Position numbers and translations under genes: made by a program
Notes under the pieces: model-generated
What the model was told of the DNA's origin: nothing
Databases searched by the model: none
What the model saw: the letters and a program-made list of their open reading frames with translations, nothing else
In this document: in pieces, positions 21,524-32,246 of the stretch
Layout: each line of letters starts with the position of its first letter
How positions within the stretch are numbered: the stretch's first letter is position 1
From: Topomyia yanbarensis
Lineage: Eukaryota; Arthropoda; Insecta; Diptera; Culicidae
Assembly: GCF_030247195.1 (NCBI RefSeq)
Contig: NC_080672.1
Coordinates: 309,659,115-309,723,114 of the forward strand
DNA length: 64,000 bases
Reading direction: 5' to 3'

Positions 21524-23903
21524 CACAGTGGTTTAAAACGCGAAAAACGTGACCGTTTTGAATAACTTCGAAATGGTTCGTTGAAGCGATATACAACCTT
21601 CGGAAGAATTTGTGACAATGAAACGCCCCTTCTTTCTAAATTAAAAAATTGTTGATTAATCCTCCTATAAGTGAGATGCAAAATTTATTTCTCGTATAAT
21701 TAAAGATAGCGAGTTGAAGTATTCAGCAAAGTTGTAGTAAATTCATTTATAAGAAACTTTACCGAAGGTGGAAATGTCCTATCTTTAATGGTTTTTAAGG
21801 TATCGAGCATTATTTGAGAAAAGACCGGAAAAATCATTTTTTTTCATCATAACTTTTTTTCAAGATTTTTTAGAAGGCCAAAATGTTCTACAGAACTGTC
21901 ACAATTAATGAAATACATAATTTTTGTGAACAAAGTAATAAATTATGTTGAACCGTTTTTGAGATATTCACGTTTTTTGTTCGAAATACGGCCTACTTTG
22001 CTCTCAAATAACTCATGAACGGGCAAAAACGGGCAGACCACTCAGTATGGGTTTGAAAGTAGAAGAAAAATTCTATAAGCATCTGAACAAATCCTTTGTA
22101 TCCGGTTGTATCCAGGGCTCTGGTAGCTAGAGTCGAAAAAGATGTTTTTCTAGTCTAAAATCATGGTATGAAACATATTCGGTGAAGCTGAAGAGATAAA
22201 GTGGTAGTGTCTTCGGAAAAGTTTTAGAGAATACTCTTACAAGAAACATTGCCGAAGACATCGGCTTTCTATCTCTACTGGTTGTTTAGATAAGGTGCAC
22301 CATTTATGGAAACCCTTCAAAAATGGTTTCATTTGGTAATCTCGCATGCTTTGATTACTTGTGTCGCATTATCGCTGTCTAGTGTTGTGTCAGATTTTGT
22401 GTGCAGAAAAACAGTTTTGTTTACTTAATTTGAATTTGCAGTTTTAATCAAGTGTGACGTGAAACAGTTGCGATTCGTGTTGTGTTACGGCAGCGTACAT
22501 TACTGAACTTTGCAAAAGTCATGTCATCGGTTACAGGTATGCATAAATGTAGATAATATGTGAATTTTTCAATATATTATCCTGTCAACTGTCAGTGACA
22601 TGCATATAAATATACTCAAATGTGTTTTTCATTTTGCTTATAAGTATAAAATATATGATAATAACTTAACCATAGCATGATACTGCTGCTATATTCAACA
22701 TTACTAAAAATGCCACTTCATCTAGGTGGAATGTATACCGCAAACAAATCAAAACGACAATTCGACCCAGGTGCATTGTTCATGTTGGATTTAAGCGACT
22801 CTGACGAAGATTCTGATGCGGATGAGTGTAATACCGATGGTGAATAGTAAACGAATTACTATAAGAATATTCCTTTTTCATTTATATACCAATGCAAATT
22901 CAACCGTCAATTCGTTCTTCGCAAACACGAACAATCAATCCTATATTGATGGTCCAAGTCTTGGTACTACATTTCATTGTGGCACTTGACCTTCTCTGTC
23001 GACAGACTTTGAAGCCAATGTCAGGGTTTATGTGCCGCCTACTTATACTAAAAATCCTTTCTCATTAGGGCTTGACCATACGACTACTGGCTTATAAACC
23101 AGCGTATTACCCGTACTACCACCGAACAATTCACTTTATCCAAAACCCAGTAAAGATAGAAAGCCGATGTCTTCGGCAATGTTTCTTGTAAGAGTATTCT
23201 CTAAAACTTTTCCGAAGACACTACCACTTTATCTCTTCAGCTTCACCGAATAGGTTTCATACCATGATTTTAGACTAGAAAAACATCTTTTTCGACTCTA
23301 GCTACCAGAGCCCTGGATACAACCGGATACAAAGGATTTGTTCAGATGCTTATAGCATTTTTCTTCTACTTTCAAACCCATACTGAGTGGTCTGCCCGTT
23401 TTTGCCCGTTCATGAGTTATTTGAGAGCAAAGTAGGCCGTATTTCGAACTAAAAACGTGAATATCCCAAAAACGGTTCAACATAATTTATTACTTTGTTC
23501 ACAAAAAATATGTATTTCATTAATTGTGACAGTTCTGTAGAACATTTTGGCCTTCTAAAAAATCTTGAAAAAAAGTTATGATGAAAAAAATGATTTTTCC
23601 GGTCTTTTCTCAAATAATGCTCGATACCTTAAAAACCATTAAAGATAGGACATTTCCACCTTCGGTAAAGTTTCTTATAAATGAATTTACTACAACTTTG
23701 CTGAATATTTCAACTCGCTATCTTTAATTATACGAGAAATAAATTTTGCATCTCACTTATAGGAGGATTAATCAACAATTTTTTAATTTAGAAAGAAGGG
23801 GCGTTTCATTGTCACAAATTCTTCCGAAGGTTGTATATCGCTTCAACGAACCATTTCGAAGTTATTCAAAACGATCACGTTTTTCGCGTTTTAAACCACT
23901 GTG
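21524..23903. mobile_element. Transib-like element with ~757-bp inverted arms
   Basis: The left arm (21524-22281) and right arm (23147-23903) are reverse complements with only scattered mismatches. Both outer ends are CACAGTGGTTTAAAACGCG, followed by AAAAACGTGA. The identical 5-mer cagta lies directly outside both ends (21519-21523 and 23904-23908). CACAGTG-like ends, an A-rich block just inside and a 5-bp target duplication are the known signature of the Transib superfamily, whose ends are related to the V(D)J signal heptamer CACAGTG. No Transib/RAG1-like transposase is present, so it is non-autonomous. The 865-base centre contains a small spliced-looking reading frame. Confidence 0.75.
22521..22847 (+). 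CDS. Candidate two-exon acidic microprotein inside the Transib-like element
   Basis: Exon 1 is ATGTCATCGGTTACAG (22521-22536), followed by GTATGC. The intron runs to CTTCATCTAG at 22725, and exon 2 (22726-22847) ends in TAG. The joined frame has 45 codons: it starts MSSVTGGMYTANKSKRQFD and contains the acidic run DLSDSDEDSDADE. Neither exon would be noticed as a long open frame. The donor, acceptor and frame agree, and the acidic Ser/Asp/Glu stretch looks selected rather than random. It resembles the acidic N-termini of several DNA-transposon proteins, so it could be the surviving first exons of a transposase or accessory protein. It could also be a captured host fragment. No homology was checked. 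Confidence 0.35.
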
Positions 23904-23908
23904 CAGTA

Positions 23909-24742
23909 GTAGGTGTTTACATAGTTTCGGTGTTCTTAATTTTTTAAGTATTTATAGTAGGGGAAACCGAGGAGATTTGAAACAGAGGAGAGTTGAAATT
24001 GTTAACTAGTGGTTTGGTAAAGTATCTTACTATTATTTTAGTTGGGATCAGTGCAAAAATTCCTGTATTTGTGACCAAAATTTAACATTAATTTTCAAAA
24101 TAAGTGTCATTCGTGCGTAGATCTACCCTGTGAAAAAAGAATGCATGTCATTTTAAGGATTTTTCTTAGTGTGAACGAATAAAAATGACACAATTGTAAC
24201 ATTTGGTGCTTTGGAAAACGTTTTGATAGTATTCGAAATAATTGGTTACTTGTCTCAACTCGCATTCATTGCTATTTCAACTTACCTCGTTAGGAGGAGA
24301 ATTGAAACAGAGAGAACACTGTTACAAAAATCAATATATTGATGCTTTGTCATGAATTTGATCAGTTTATTCTGACGTAATTTGATAAAGCATAAACAGA
24401 AGTAAGATATTTTAAAATAAGCTATCGTCGAATGACAGTTTTTGTTGATTTATTTAATAAAAACAAAAAAAAACTGTTTGCGATGAAACTTGAGATTTTT
24501 AAAATTAATAGATATTTTATCAACCCGTAGAGATTATTTTCTTCGCTCCTCGCGCTTCTTACTGCAGAAGTAGAAATAATGGTTCTTTGTTCTATTGGAT
24601 CTGTTAAAAAAACTTTAATTCGTTTTACGTTTCGAGAGACGTCGTCGTCGATGTGACCCGCTTCAGAAAAGTGAATAAAATGAACTGAGCTATGCACAGT
24701 TCAGAAAATAGTAACAAGTGTGTTTGAGTGACCAGTATCAAA
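23909..24742. other. No gene; possible MITE remnant
   Basis: Around 23960-24310 the motif gaggagaatttgaaacaga-like sequence recurs in both orientations. This resembles the internal repeats of TA-flanked MITEs such as the one at 28406. No coding sequence was recognised. Confidence 0.35.
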
Positions 24743-26760
24743 ATGACGCTCGCATCCGAAGAACTACCGATCGCACCTGACCATCTTCTGCGCATTTTAA
24801 TCGAAGTCTATCAGGAATTTGGGCTGAAGCAAGACGAAGCAACAGCAGACCTTGACTTCTATGGAAAATTTTTATAAAGCGAAAGAAATCGGTGCCTTCA
24901 ACAACTCCGCGAAGCTAAGCATAAATGTGGAACATTAAATTTTCGGAAGTAACGACACACGTTATAGATGAAGAAAATATAATTCTAAGTAAATCAAATA
25001 TTATAAAAACTTCTTCGATTGGAATTCAATTGAAGTTTTAGTCTATAGTCAAAATTTTAATCGAATGAAAAGCCCGGCCAAAATGAAAGAAATCCAACAA
25101 CAAATAATTTTATCTTCTTTTAATATAATTCTTGGATCAGAAAGTAGCTGGAATGAAAGCGTAAGAAGCGAAGCATATTTTGGATATCATTTCAATGTAT
25201 TCCAGCATGTCCGTAGTTTGTCTCTTTGTCAAAAAAAAATCTGGAGGAGTCCTTATAGCCATAAACGCCGACTTTTCTGCAGAAGAAATAGAAACTACGA
25301 AACACATAGAATTTGAACATATATGAGCAATAATAGTAATATCAGGAGAAGTTTACTCTTCTGCGTATTGTCCACCTGAAAATGCCCACAAAAAATCATT
25401 TGAACTATTTTTTCAAACTGTACAACCTATTTTCCTTTTTTATTGCGATTATGTTAGTCACATTTTCTTTTTTACATTTTAACGACATTCAATTAGCTAG
25501 AGATTACTGGGTAGGGAAAGTTATGAAAATTAGAGCCATTATACTGAAATTAGAACCATAGTGGTGATCTTGCGTGGCTTTTCTTTTATCGTTTCTCACG
25601 GTAAAGATAGACAAGTTTGTCTATGCCAAGAGATATGCTGGTGAATTCGAGTGATTCGTAGTTATGCTGCCGAAGCTCGACCCTCATCAGCAGAAGACAA
25701 AAATTAAGCCCGCAAGATATTAGGCCTGTTCTAATGACCCTGCCGCTTCTAATTTTCCGATCTGTATACTTCTCATCCTTGCTCTCACTTGAGTACTATG
25801 GATCTAATTTTCATAACTTTCCCTACCCAGTAATCTCTAGCTATTTGAATGTCGTTAAAATGTAAAAATGTACAATCTATTATGTCAAACATGGAATTTG
25901 AAGTAAAACTGCATATTTATGGCGACTTTAATCAACGTCATACCAACTTCATCGTAGAAACACTTCAATACTTATTCAGATTTTGGCCTGCACCAAATCA
26001 ACCATGTAAAAAGTAAACAAAATTCATATTTAGACCTCGTATCCACGAACCACACTGATGACTTCTGTGTAAATGCATCTTTAACTCCATTATGGAAAAA
26101 TGAAGTATTGCACAGCAATCGAATATTCAATTTTCATTCATCAAAACTCTTCCACGACCGACTTGGAGTATGAGGAAGTGCCGAAATACCCTAAAATCGA
26201 CTTTGGATAAGTCAGACGTAGACTCTTTAGAATAAATTGGCAAACTGTATTGAATATAGAAGGAAATGTCAACGAAGCAGTGACTAAATTCTATTTAATT
26301 TTAATGAATTTAATCTCTGAACCAGTACCAGTAAAAGTCCTTGTCTTGTCCAAAGATTTTTTTCAATTACGTGAAGACGAAATTGAAAAGTAGCAACATT
26401 CCATTCCAAATGCATTTTGACGGACATGTAGGAAACAACATTAACGAAATCTGCAATTTATTTGGAAAATTCTTCCTAGAAGTTCATATTTCGAAAAAAA
26501 CGGGACGCGACAAATGACATTTCCGAACAAAAAATAACAAAAACAAATGCCAAAGATGATGAAGTATTTCAAAACGAAATTAACCTATTCCACACAAGGT
26601 GTACTCCAACTTAACGTAAAGAAATGTAATTCAATAACCTTCAAATATTCCCATAGACATATACTTAGGTAACCGATTTGTAGCAAAATGTAAAATTGTG
26701 CGAGATTTAAGCGTAATCTTAGACTCCAAGCTCCACATTTAAACGCTTCATCTATAATTT
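24743..26760 (+). pseudogene. Degraded Jockey/CR1-type LINE
   Basis: Pieces of one plus-strand LINE can be read in shifting frames. 24743-24877 is a 44-codon frame (MTLASEELPIAPDHLLRILI ...), perhaps the start of ORF1. 25065-25430 reads like the apurinic endonuclease (SGGVLIAINADFSAEEIE; VYSSAYCPPENAHKKSFEL). It resumes at 25870 with the catalytic block IYGDFNQ. 26450-26520 has EICNLFGKFF, and 26615-26760 has LNVKKCNSITF and a DLSVILDSKL-like motif from the C-terminal part of reverse transcriptase. The YADD core is missing. A MITE (25433-25868) splits the endonuclease. Stops and deletions make it clearly dead. Confidence 0.6.
25433..25868. mobile_element. MITE with inverted ends inside the LINE
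   Basis: Roughly 70 bases near 25470 (tttaacgacattcaattagc, then tagagattactgggtaggga) are repeated as the reverse complement at 25799-25868. The LINE sequence tgtacaacctatt before it and tgtacaatctatt after it suggest a duplicated target. A related end lies at 38800-38945. Confidence 0.6.
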
Positions 26761-26906
26761 TGAAGACCCTTGCACAATAAAATCGTCATACGACAGACCA
26801 ATTTAGGAATATTGCAGCTTAGTATGCAACCCATACACTGCACAATGTTGCGAAATTTACGAAAAAACAAAATGCAATCACATTTTTTCATCGCACACAA
26901 TTGTAA

Positions 26907-27430
26907 CCGGAGATATGGGGCTTGGACGATCCGGAACATTGCCGTTTTTCATCAAATCAGAGGCCCAATTCAGAAACCGCTTCAAAACTACAAAGAATTA
27001 TACTCCAAAAGTTGAGGAAAACTCCAACAATTAAGACACGATCAAATTTGTTCACCACGCGCAACTATGGCCGGAGATATGGGGCTTTGAAAATGTGGAA
27101 CATTACCAGCTTTCATCAAATCAGAAGCCCAATTCAGAAGCCGCTTCAAAATTACAATGAATTATACACTAAAAGTTGAGGAACACTCTAACAATGAAGA
27201 TGAGATAAAATTTGTATTGTGTCGGACTTTCAAAGCCTAATATTTACGGTCGCAGTTTCGTGTGGTGAACAAATGGGATTTCGCATTGATTGCCAGAGTA
27301 TTCCTGAACTTTTCGTGCAGCATTTTTTGTACTTTTGCTGCGGCTTCTAAATTAGGCCTCTGATTTGATGAAAACCGGTAATGTTCCGGATTTTAGAGGC
27401 ACATATCTCCGGCCACAGTTTTGTGCTGTG
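26907..27430. repeat. 164-bp direct repeat plus an inverted copy
   Basis: The block starting ccggagatatggggctt at 26907 recurs at 27071, an offset of 164 bases, with the same downstream landmarks (catcaaatcagaggcccaat). A third, inverted partial copy is at about 27355-27430. The open frames here (26770-27179) follow the repeat and are not genes. Confidence 0.7.
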
Positions 27431-28405
27431 AGCAAATGTGATTACATTTTGTTTTCTTCTTGCATTTTATGTACCTAGCTGTCAACTAATAACTCGTAAT
27501 TTATTCCAAGAACAATCTTTTAGGACAAACTATGCTAAAACTAGCCCCGTCAATAGAATAATACGGCATTATAATGAAAATTGTGAAATAATTCACCCTT
27601 CTATGTCTAGAAAGCAAATTAGAGCTTGACCATAGAAATGATGTATAGCATATAAGTAAATATTGTAATACGAATATACGTAGTCTACATATGCATGACG
27701 AAAATAAATAAAATAAATAAATTTTGTTTGTGTTTACTTTTATAGTTAGTTTATAGTTCTATAGGCAGTACAACTCGGAAGAAAGCAGAATGCTAGCTAC
27801 CGTAGTTAGTGTTTCTTATGTAAAAAAATCCAAAGATTCTATAGAATATAGTAGGATTGTCTGCATAAAACGTTGTAATCTGTTTTGCCCCAATTCTTCC
27901 AAAATGTTAGGTTTTTATTTGAATGCGGCTGATTATCAGTTGTGTTTTGTCTGAAAAAGTCCAAGGAATCGATAGAAGATAGAATGACCGAACGAATCGT
28001 CTTAACCCGTTTTACCCCGATTCTTTTTAATAATTAAAAGGGAAATCAAACATGGCAATATAGTTGGGATATGGTTTAAATGCGATTGATCAATAATAAT
28101 TGTATTGCTTGTGTTAAAAGGTCCAGAGAATTGATTGCAAATAGTCAGAATATCTGCACGACATGTGTAAACCCGTTTTACCCGCATTCTTTCCATAGTT
28201 CAACTTTGAAGTAAGAATTCTTGCTCTCAATATAAAAAAATATCTGAACATTGTAACCTCCTAGTTTTAAGTATTTAAAATGTAAAAACCAACAGAATTT
28301 GGCACCGCCAAGCTAACGCATTTGTGCCTATCAAATGAACGAACGAAGTTAAATCAAGGTTTTACATTTCGGTAAGAGGCTAAATACGGTTGAATCAAAG
28401 TAGTA

Positions 28406-30925
28406 GGGGAACATGGGGAGACTTGACCAGGTTTTCAGCTAAAACTGCATAAATCTCTAAAAAAGCCTTCAATCCCCCCAAAATCATTCAGATATAATGC
28501 GCAAAGTTATTGCGCTTCTTCATGATTTTTTGCAGAATTTTTAATTTATTTTTTGAAAAGTTACAAAAGTTTTTCTGTGATCGTTTTTTCTGGTCAAGTC
28601 TCCCCATTGCGGGGATACTTGACCAAGGCGTGGGGAGACTTGACCAAGAGAATTTTGAAAAATCATAACAAAAAATAATGACATAAAACATACTGTAATT
28701 ATTTTTTCCCCATTGTCGAGATCCTTAGGTAGCAGTAAAAAATATGAAAGAGTTGCATTTGATAAATTTTGATTTTTTTAAATGCATTTCTTTTTAAGGA
28801 TTAACTGTACTGTTTGCATTGCATGTTCACACGTCACGAAATCAATCCTACTATTGCTAACTTTGCTTACAAATTTTAAAATATAAAGACTTACGTTTGG
28901 GGTGGGATTTTTTTTATGGCGTGATTAACATTAACAGTAGATACCAAAGCATAATAAATATTAGGAATTTTGTATTTTTCATCAGCTGATCGCCACTAGG
29001 GTTGGGAAAACCGAGGCATTTTGAGAAACCGGTATTTTCGGCATTGAAAATGAAAAAACCGGTAAAACCGCTAAAAACCGGTAATCACAAAGAAAAAATC
29101 GAAATTAAATTGAATTTACAAAGCAGTCGCATTTAACTTGCTTTGATGCAAATTCATAATTTATTAACAAAGTAATCGCTCAACAGACGTTACTTGAGAA
29201 CCACTGATGATCGCAGCATGAAAAGTGTGCATGTCGTCATGTTGTCTAACTCGCTTATTGTACCAAAAAGCAGAGCAGGTTAGCTAAATGCAGTAGACAA
29301 AAAGAGACAAAAGAGATTCGACAAACCATTACTTCGAAAACAGACCTAAAATTGCTGTTTTCTACTTATACAAATGCCTTAACATATACTGAAAATAATG
29401 TTCAAAAAATGTTTGAGCTCCAGCGCATCGTTTTAGATTTGTAATAGGTCAGGTTAATCTGTCTATTTTGTCACCAGTATTCAAAATACCCATTTTAACA
29501 GTCCTACTTCGTATATGAAATCGCTTAAGTTTCAATTCCACCTCGTCTTGAAAGCGTTTATGTGCTTCCTTTTCCAATTGAGCATGAGCAGGATGACCGT
29601 ACAACTCGTAATTGCTAGTCCTTAATTGAATAGAACAAGCATAATTTCACAAAAAAATTGCGAATGGAACCTGGGAGTAGCTATCCATCATCAATCGAGA
29701 GTTCTGTACGGTATAATGCCAATGGCGATGTCTGCCGCGTCCTTACAGCCATCTGGGAAGGAACGAAATGTTAGCGTAACAAATTTTGTTATGGAGACCG
29801 TGTACCTCTGTATCTCCACGTTTGCCACGGGCAGGAATTTTGTCAGTGGGGTGAGGTAAATAATTGCACAAGTCAATGCAACTTGGAGAAGTGTTATCAT
29901 GTATTCATTGCTCTGGTTGCTAGCCACCGAGAATTTATAACAGATTCTTAGATTGTTAAAAATGCAACTTCAACTCCGGACAACTGACTGTCGTGAGTGT
30001 TGTTTAGTTGATTCAAGCGATATGTGACTGCTGAATATGCTAATAGCTGTGTAATTGAAGATTTCGAAATATAAATAATATTCATCGTATTATTATACCC
30101 AATGAAACGACAAATATGAGTTGATTTCTCTCTCTACAAACGATTGAATATGATGCAGATTGTTATGCAATTAACATTCGCACGCGTAATAACATTATTA
30201 CTATTAGCAAGAATGATCGAAGGAAGGAAACTGATTCACTAATTTAATACAGCCATGTGCTGAAGATCAATCGAGCTGCATTCCACTGCTTATACAAAAA
30301 CATTGAAGTGTCCCAAAACAGGCGATTTTACTTCTAACATTAGTAGGTGAAAATATTTTTAAAGTATTTCGAAAGCTCTATTATAAAAAAACAATGAAAA
30401 ATTATTTAAATAGTTTTCGCTAAAAAAATATCGAAAATACCGGTTTTTTATTCTTGCAAAACCGGTATTTCGGTATTTAATATATGGACGGTTTTACCGG
30501 TTTTCGGTAACGGTAAAACCGGTACTCCCAACCCTAATCGCCACTTGGTCAAGTCTCCCCAACATTAGTTATTGCGTTCAATTTCATGCGAATTCTAGTA
30601 ATAACTATTCCAATGTTCCAGTTTATGTAAAAACATTTCACTGCTTCACAAGGATTAAGATAGTATATTAGTCCTTTAATAGTAATTAGTAGTCGAGTAG
30701 ATATGTCGATACAAAGTTTGATAAAAAATTACATCATTTAATGGAAATTTATTAATCACGTAATAGTTTCTGCAAGGAAAGGATTTTTTACTCCAAACTT
30801 TCAAAATTACCTTAAGGGATCGAAACAAGTATAAAAATATTTTTGAAAAAAAATTAAGAATCGAATAGAAGACGCCATAGCCGAAAATAGAATTTTGCGC
30901 TTGGTCAAGTCTCCCCATGTTCCCC
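28406..30925. mobile_element. TA-flanked element with 24-bp TIR, split by a hAT element
   Basis: The left end ggggaacatggggagacttg (plus acca) is matched exactly, in reverse complement, by the right end at 30902-30925. TA stands just outside both ends (28404-28405 and 30926-30927). Subterminal copies of ggggagacttgacca occur inside in both orientations near 28600-28645 and 30545-30560. Without the nested hAT element it is about 970 bases. No transposase. Tc1/mariner-type mobilisation is inferred from the TA duplication. Confidence 0.8.
28998..30536. mobile_element. hAT element, 1.54 kb, 8-bp TSD
   Basis: The ends tagggttggga (28998) and tcccaaccccta-type reverse (ending 30536) are inverted. 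The 8-mer atcgccac flanks it perfectly (28990-28997 and 30537-30544). Subterminal accggt/aaaaccggta repeats fill both ends, as in hAT transposase-binding regions. No hAT transposase (BED finger, dimerisation domain) is visible. A minus-strand frame at 29691-29927 (includes ANVEIQRYTVSITKFVTLTF) looks protein-like but matches nothing I recognise; it may be a captured fragment. Confidence 0.85.
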
Positions 30926-31918
30926 TAATTCTTATGAAAAGTCCGGGGAAGTAATTGAAAATAGTTACAATGACCGCTCGAACCGTGTGTGCCCATTTTT
31001 CCTGGATTCTTTCCATTACTTTAGTTTGAAGTTAATCCTGGCTCTACATTTCAGAAGAAGGCTAAATGCGATTGGTTAAATCTATTAATTCTTTTGTAAA
31101 AAGTTCCGAAGAATCGATTGAAGACAGTTAAAAGGACCGCACGGAACTCTAGCTTCCGTTTTACCCCAGTTCCGATTACTTAAGGTTGAAGTGAATTTAT
31201 GCTTTACATTTTTGAGAAAGGCTGAGTGCGGCATTTCAAAAATAATAAGCTGTGATTTTGTGTTTCCCATAATCATCGACTAAATTTTCGATGAAATTAC
31301 AGATATCACTTCATTTGGATCACTTTGGAATACCCTGGGTTATAATGGATTAAGTTGTGTGATGAATTGTATATGTAATTCGTGAGATCTTCTATCGATT
31401 TTCTGAATTTCTGTACGTAAGAAATACTAACTTTGGTCAGCCGCATTCAACTTTCTTCCGAGTTCTATATTCAGTCTTGAATATAAAGTCAAACAAAAGA
31501 GGAATTAGGGTAAAACGAGCATAATAGCGCACCATGCGGTAATCAATTTTTCATTCGTTTTACATAAAACACCTTTTTTGGTAAATTTTATCCAGCCTAT
31601 TTTGAGCACATTTTTTCCTACTGTGCACTATGTGCTGGTATCTAAAATTTCTAGAATATACCAAAGTGTTTATCTCTCGTTAAAATAAATATGCAAATAA
31701 TATCTTGAGCAACGCTTCTCAAATTCAACTGACCGCAGACGAAAACATATTTTTTGTGGAAAAGAAATAAAGTTTTCTGGGAATGGAAGTACCTTTTTAA
31801 GCAATGTTAAGAAGCTGTTCGAATTAGACGGGCTATCAAGATTAATGAGCCCTTGCTGAAGACACCTAAGCACGAAAACGTTTCTTTTTGATTTTTGATC
31901 GTCTTTTCCGGGTTTGGA

Positions 31919-31925
31919 ACCACTG
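31919..31925 (-). repeat. Transib-like CACAGTG terminus, isolated
   Basis: Read on the minus strand the sequence is CACAGTGGTTCCAAACCCGG, then AAAAGACG. This resembles the ends of the 21524-23903 element (CACAGTGGTTTAAAACGCG, then AAAAACG). No partner end or target duplication was found nearby, so it is a truncated copy or a chance match. Confidence 0.35.
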
Positions 31926-32246
31926 TGCATCGTGTGATTATGGGTTAAATTGACAAAAACTCCAGGTGTACTTTTAGAAAGAAGAGCCGGGAGCTATCTA
32001 ATGTTCTGTTCGAACTGTACGCATGCTCAGGCCGAACCTGTGTTACATGACAGTCATTATTAATAATTTTAATTTATCACGCATCTTAGGACTTGGGGTT
32101 AAACATGCTCCAGTGTAGTTTAGCTAAAAATAATTTGTCTGAATAATTTCAACTGTTGTCTGCAAGGGTTTAATCCTTTATTCGACAGCAATGCACAGTG
32201 GTCCAGAATGTAAATTTTGCAGGAATATTAACTTTTTACTAAAACT

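Larger units (their letters stand above)
27820..31270. repeat. Diverged ~160-bp satellite-like array, split by transposons
   Basis: Units share a core like aaaaagtccaaggaatcgat, then agaagatag, and a later core like cgttttaccccgattctttt. Copies start near 27822, 27955, 28116, 30936 and 31096. The copies either side of the 28406-30925 insertion join perfectly if the insertion is removed (ggctaaatacggttgaatca before it, ttcttatgaaaagtccgggg after it). An inverted partial unit lies near 31385-31500. Divergence between units is high, so the array is old. Confidence 0.6.

Noticed and set aside
26770..27179. Two plus-strand frames of about 80 codons with similar peptides
   Set aside because: They simply follow the 164-bp direct repeat.
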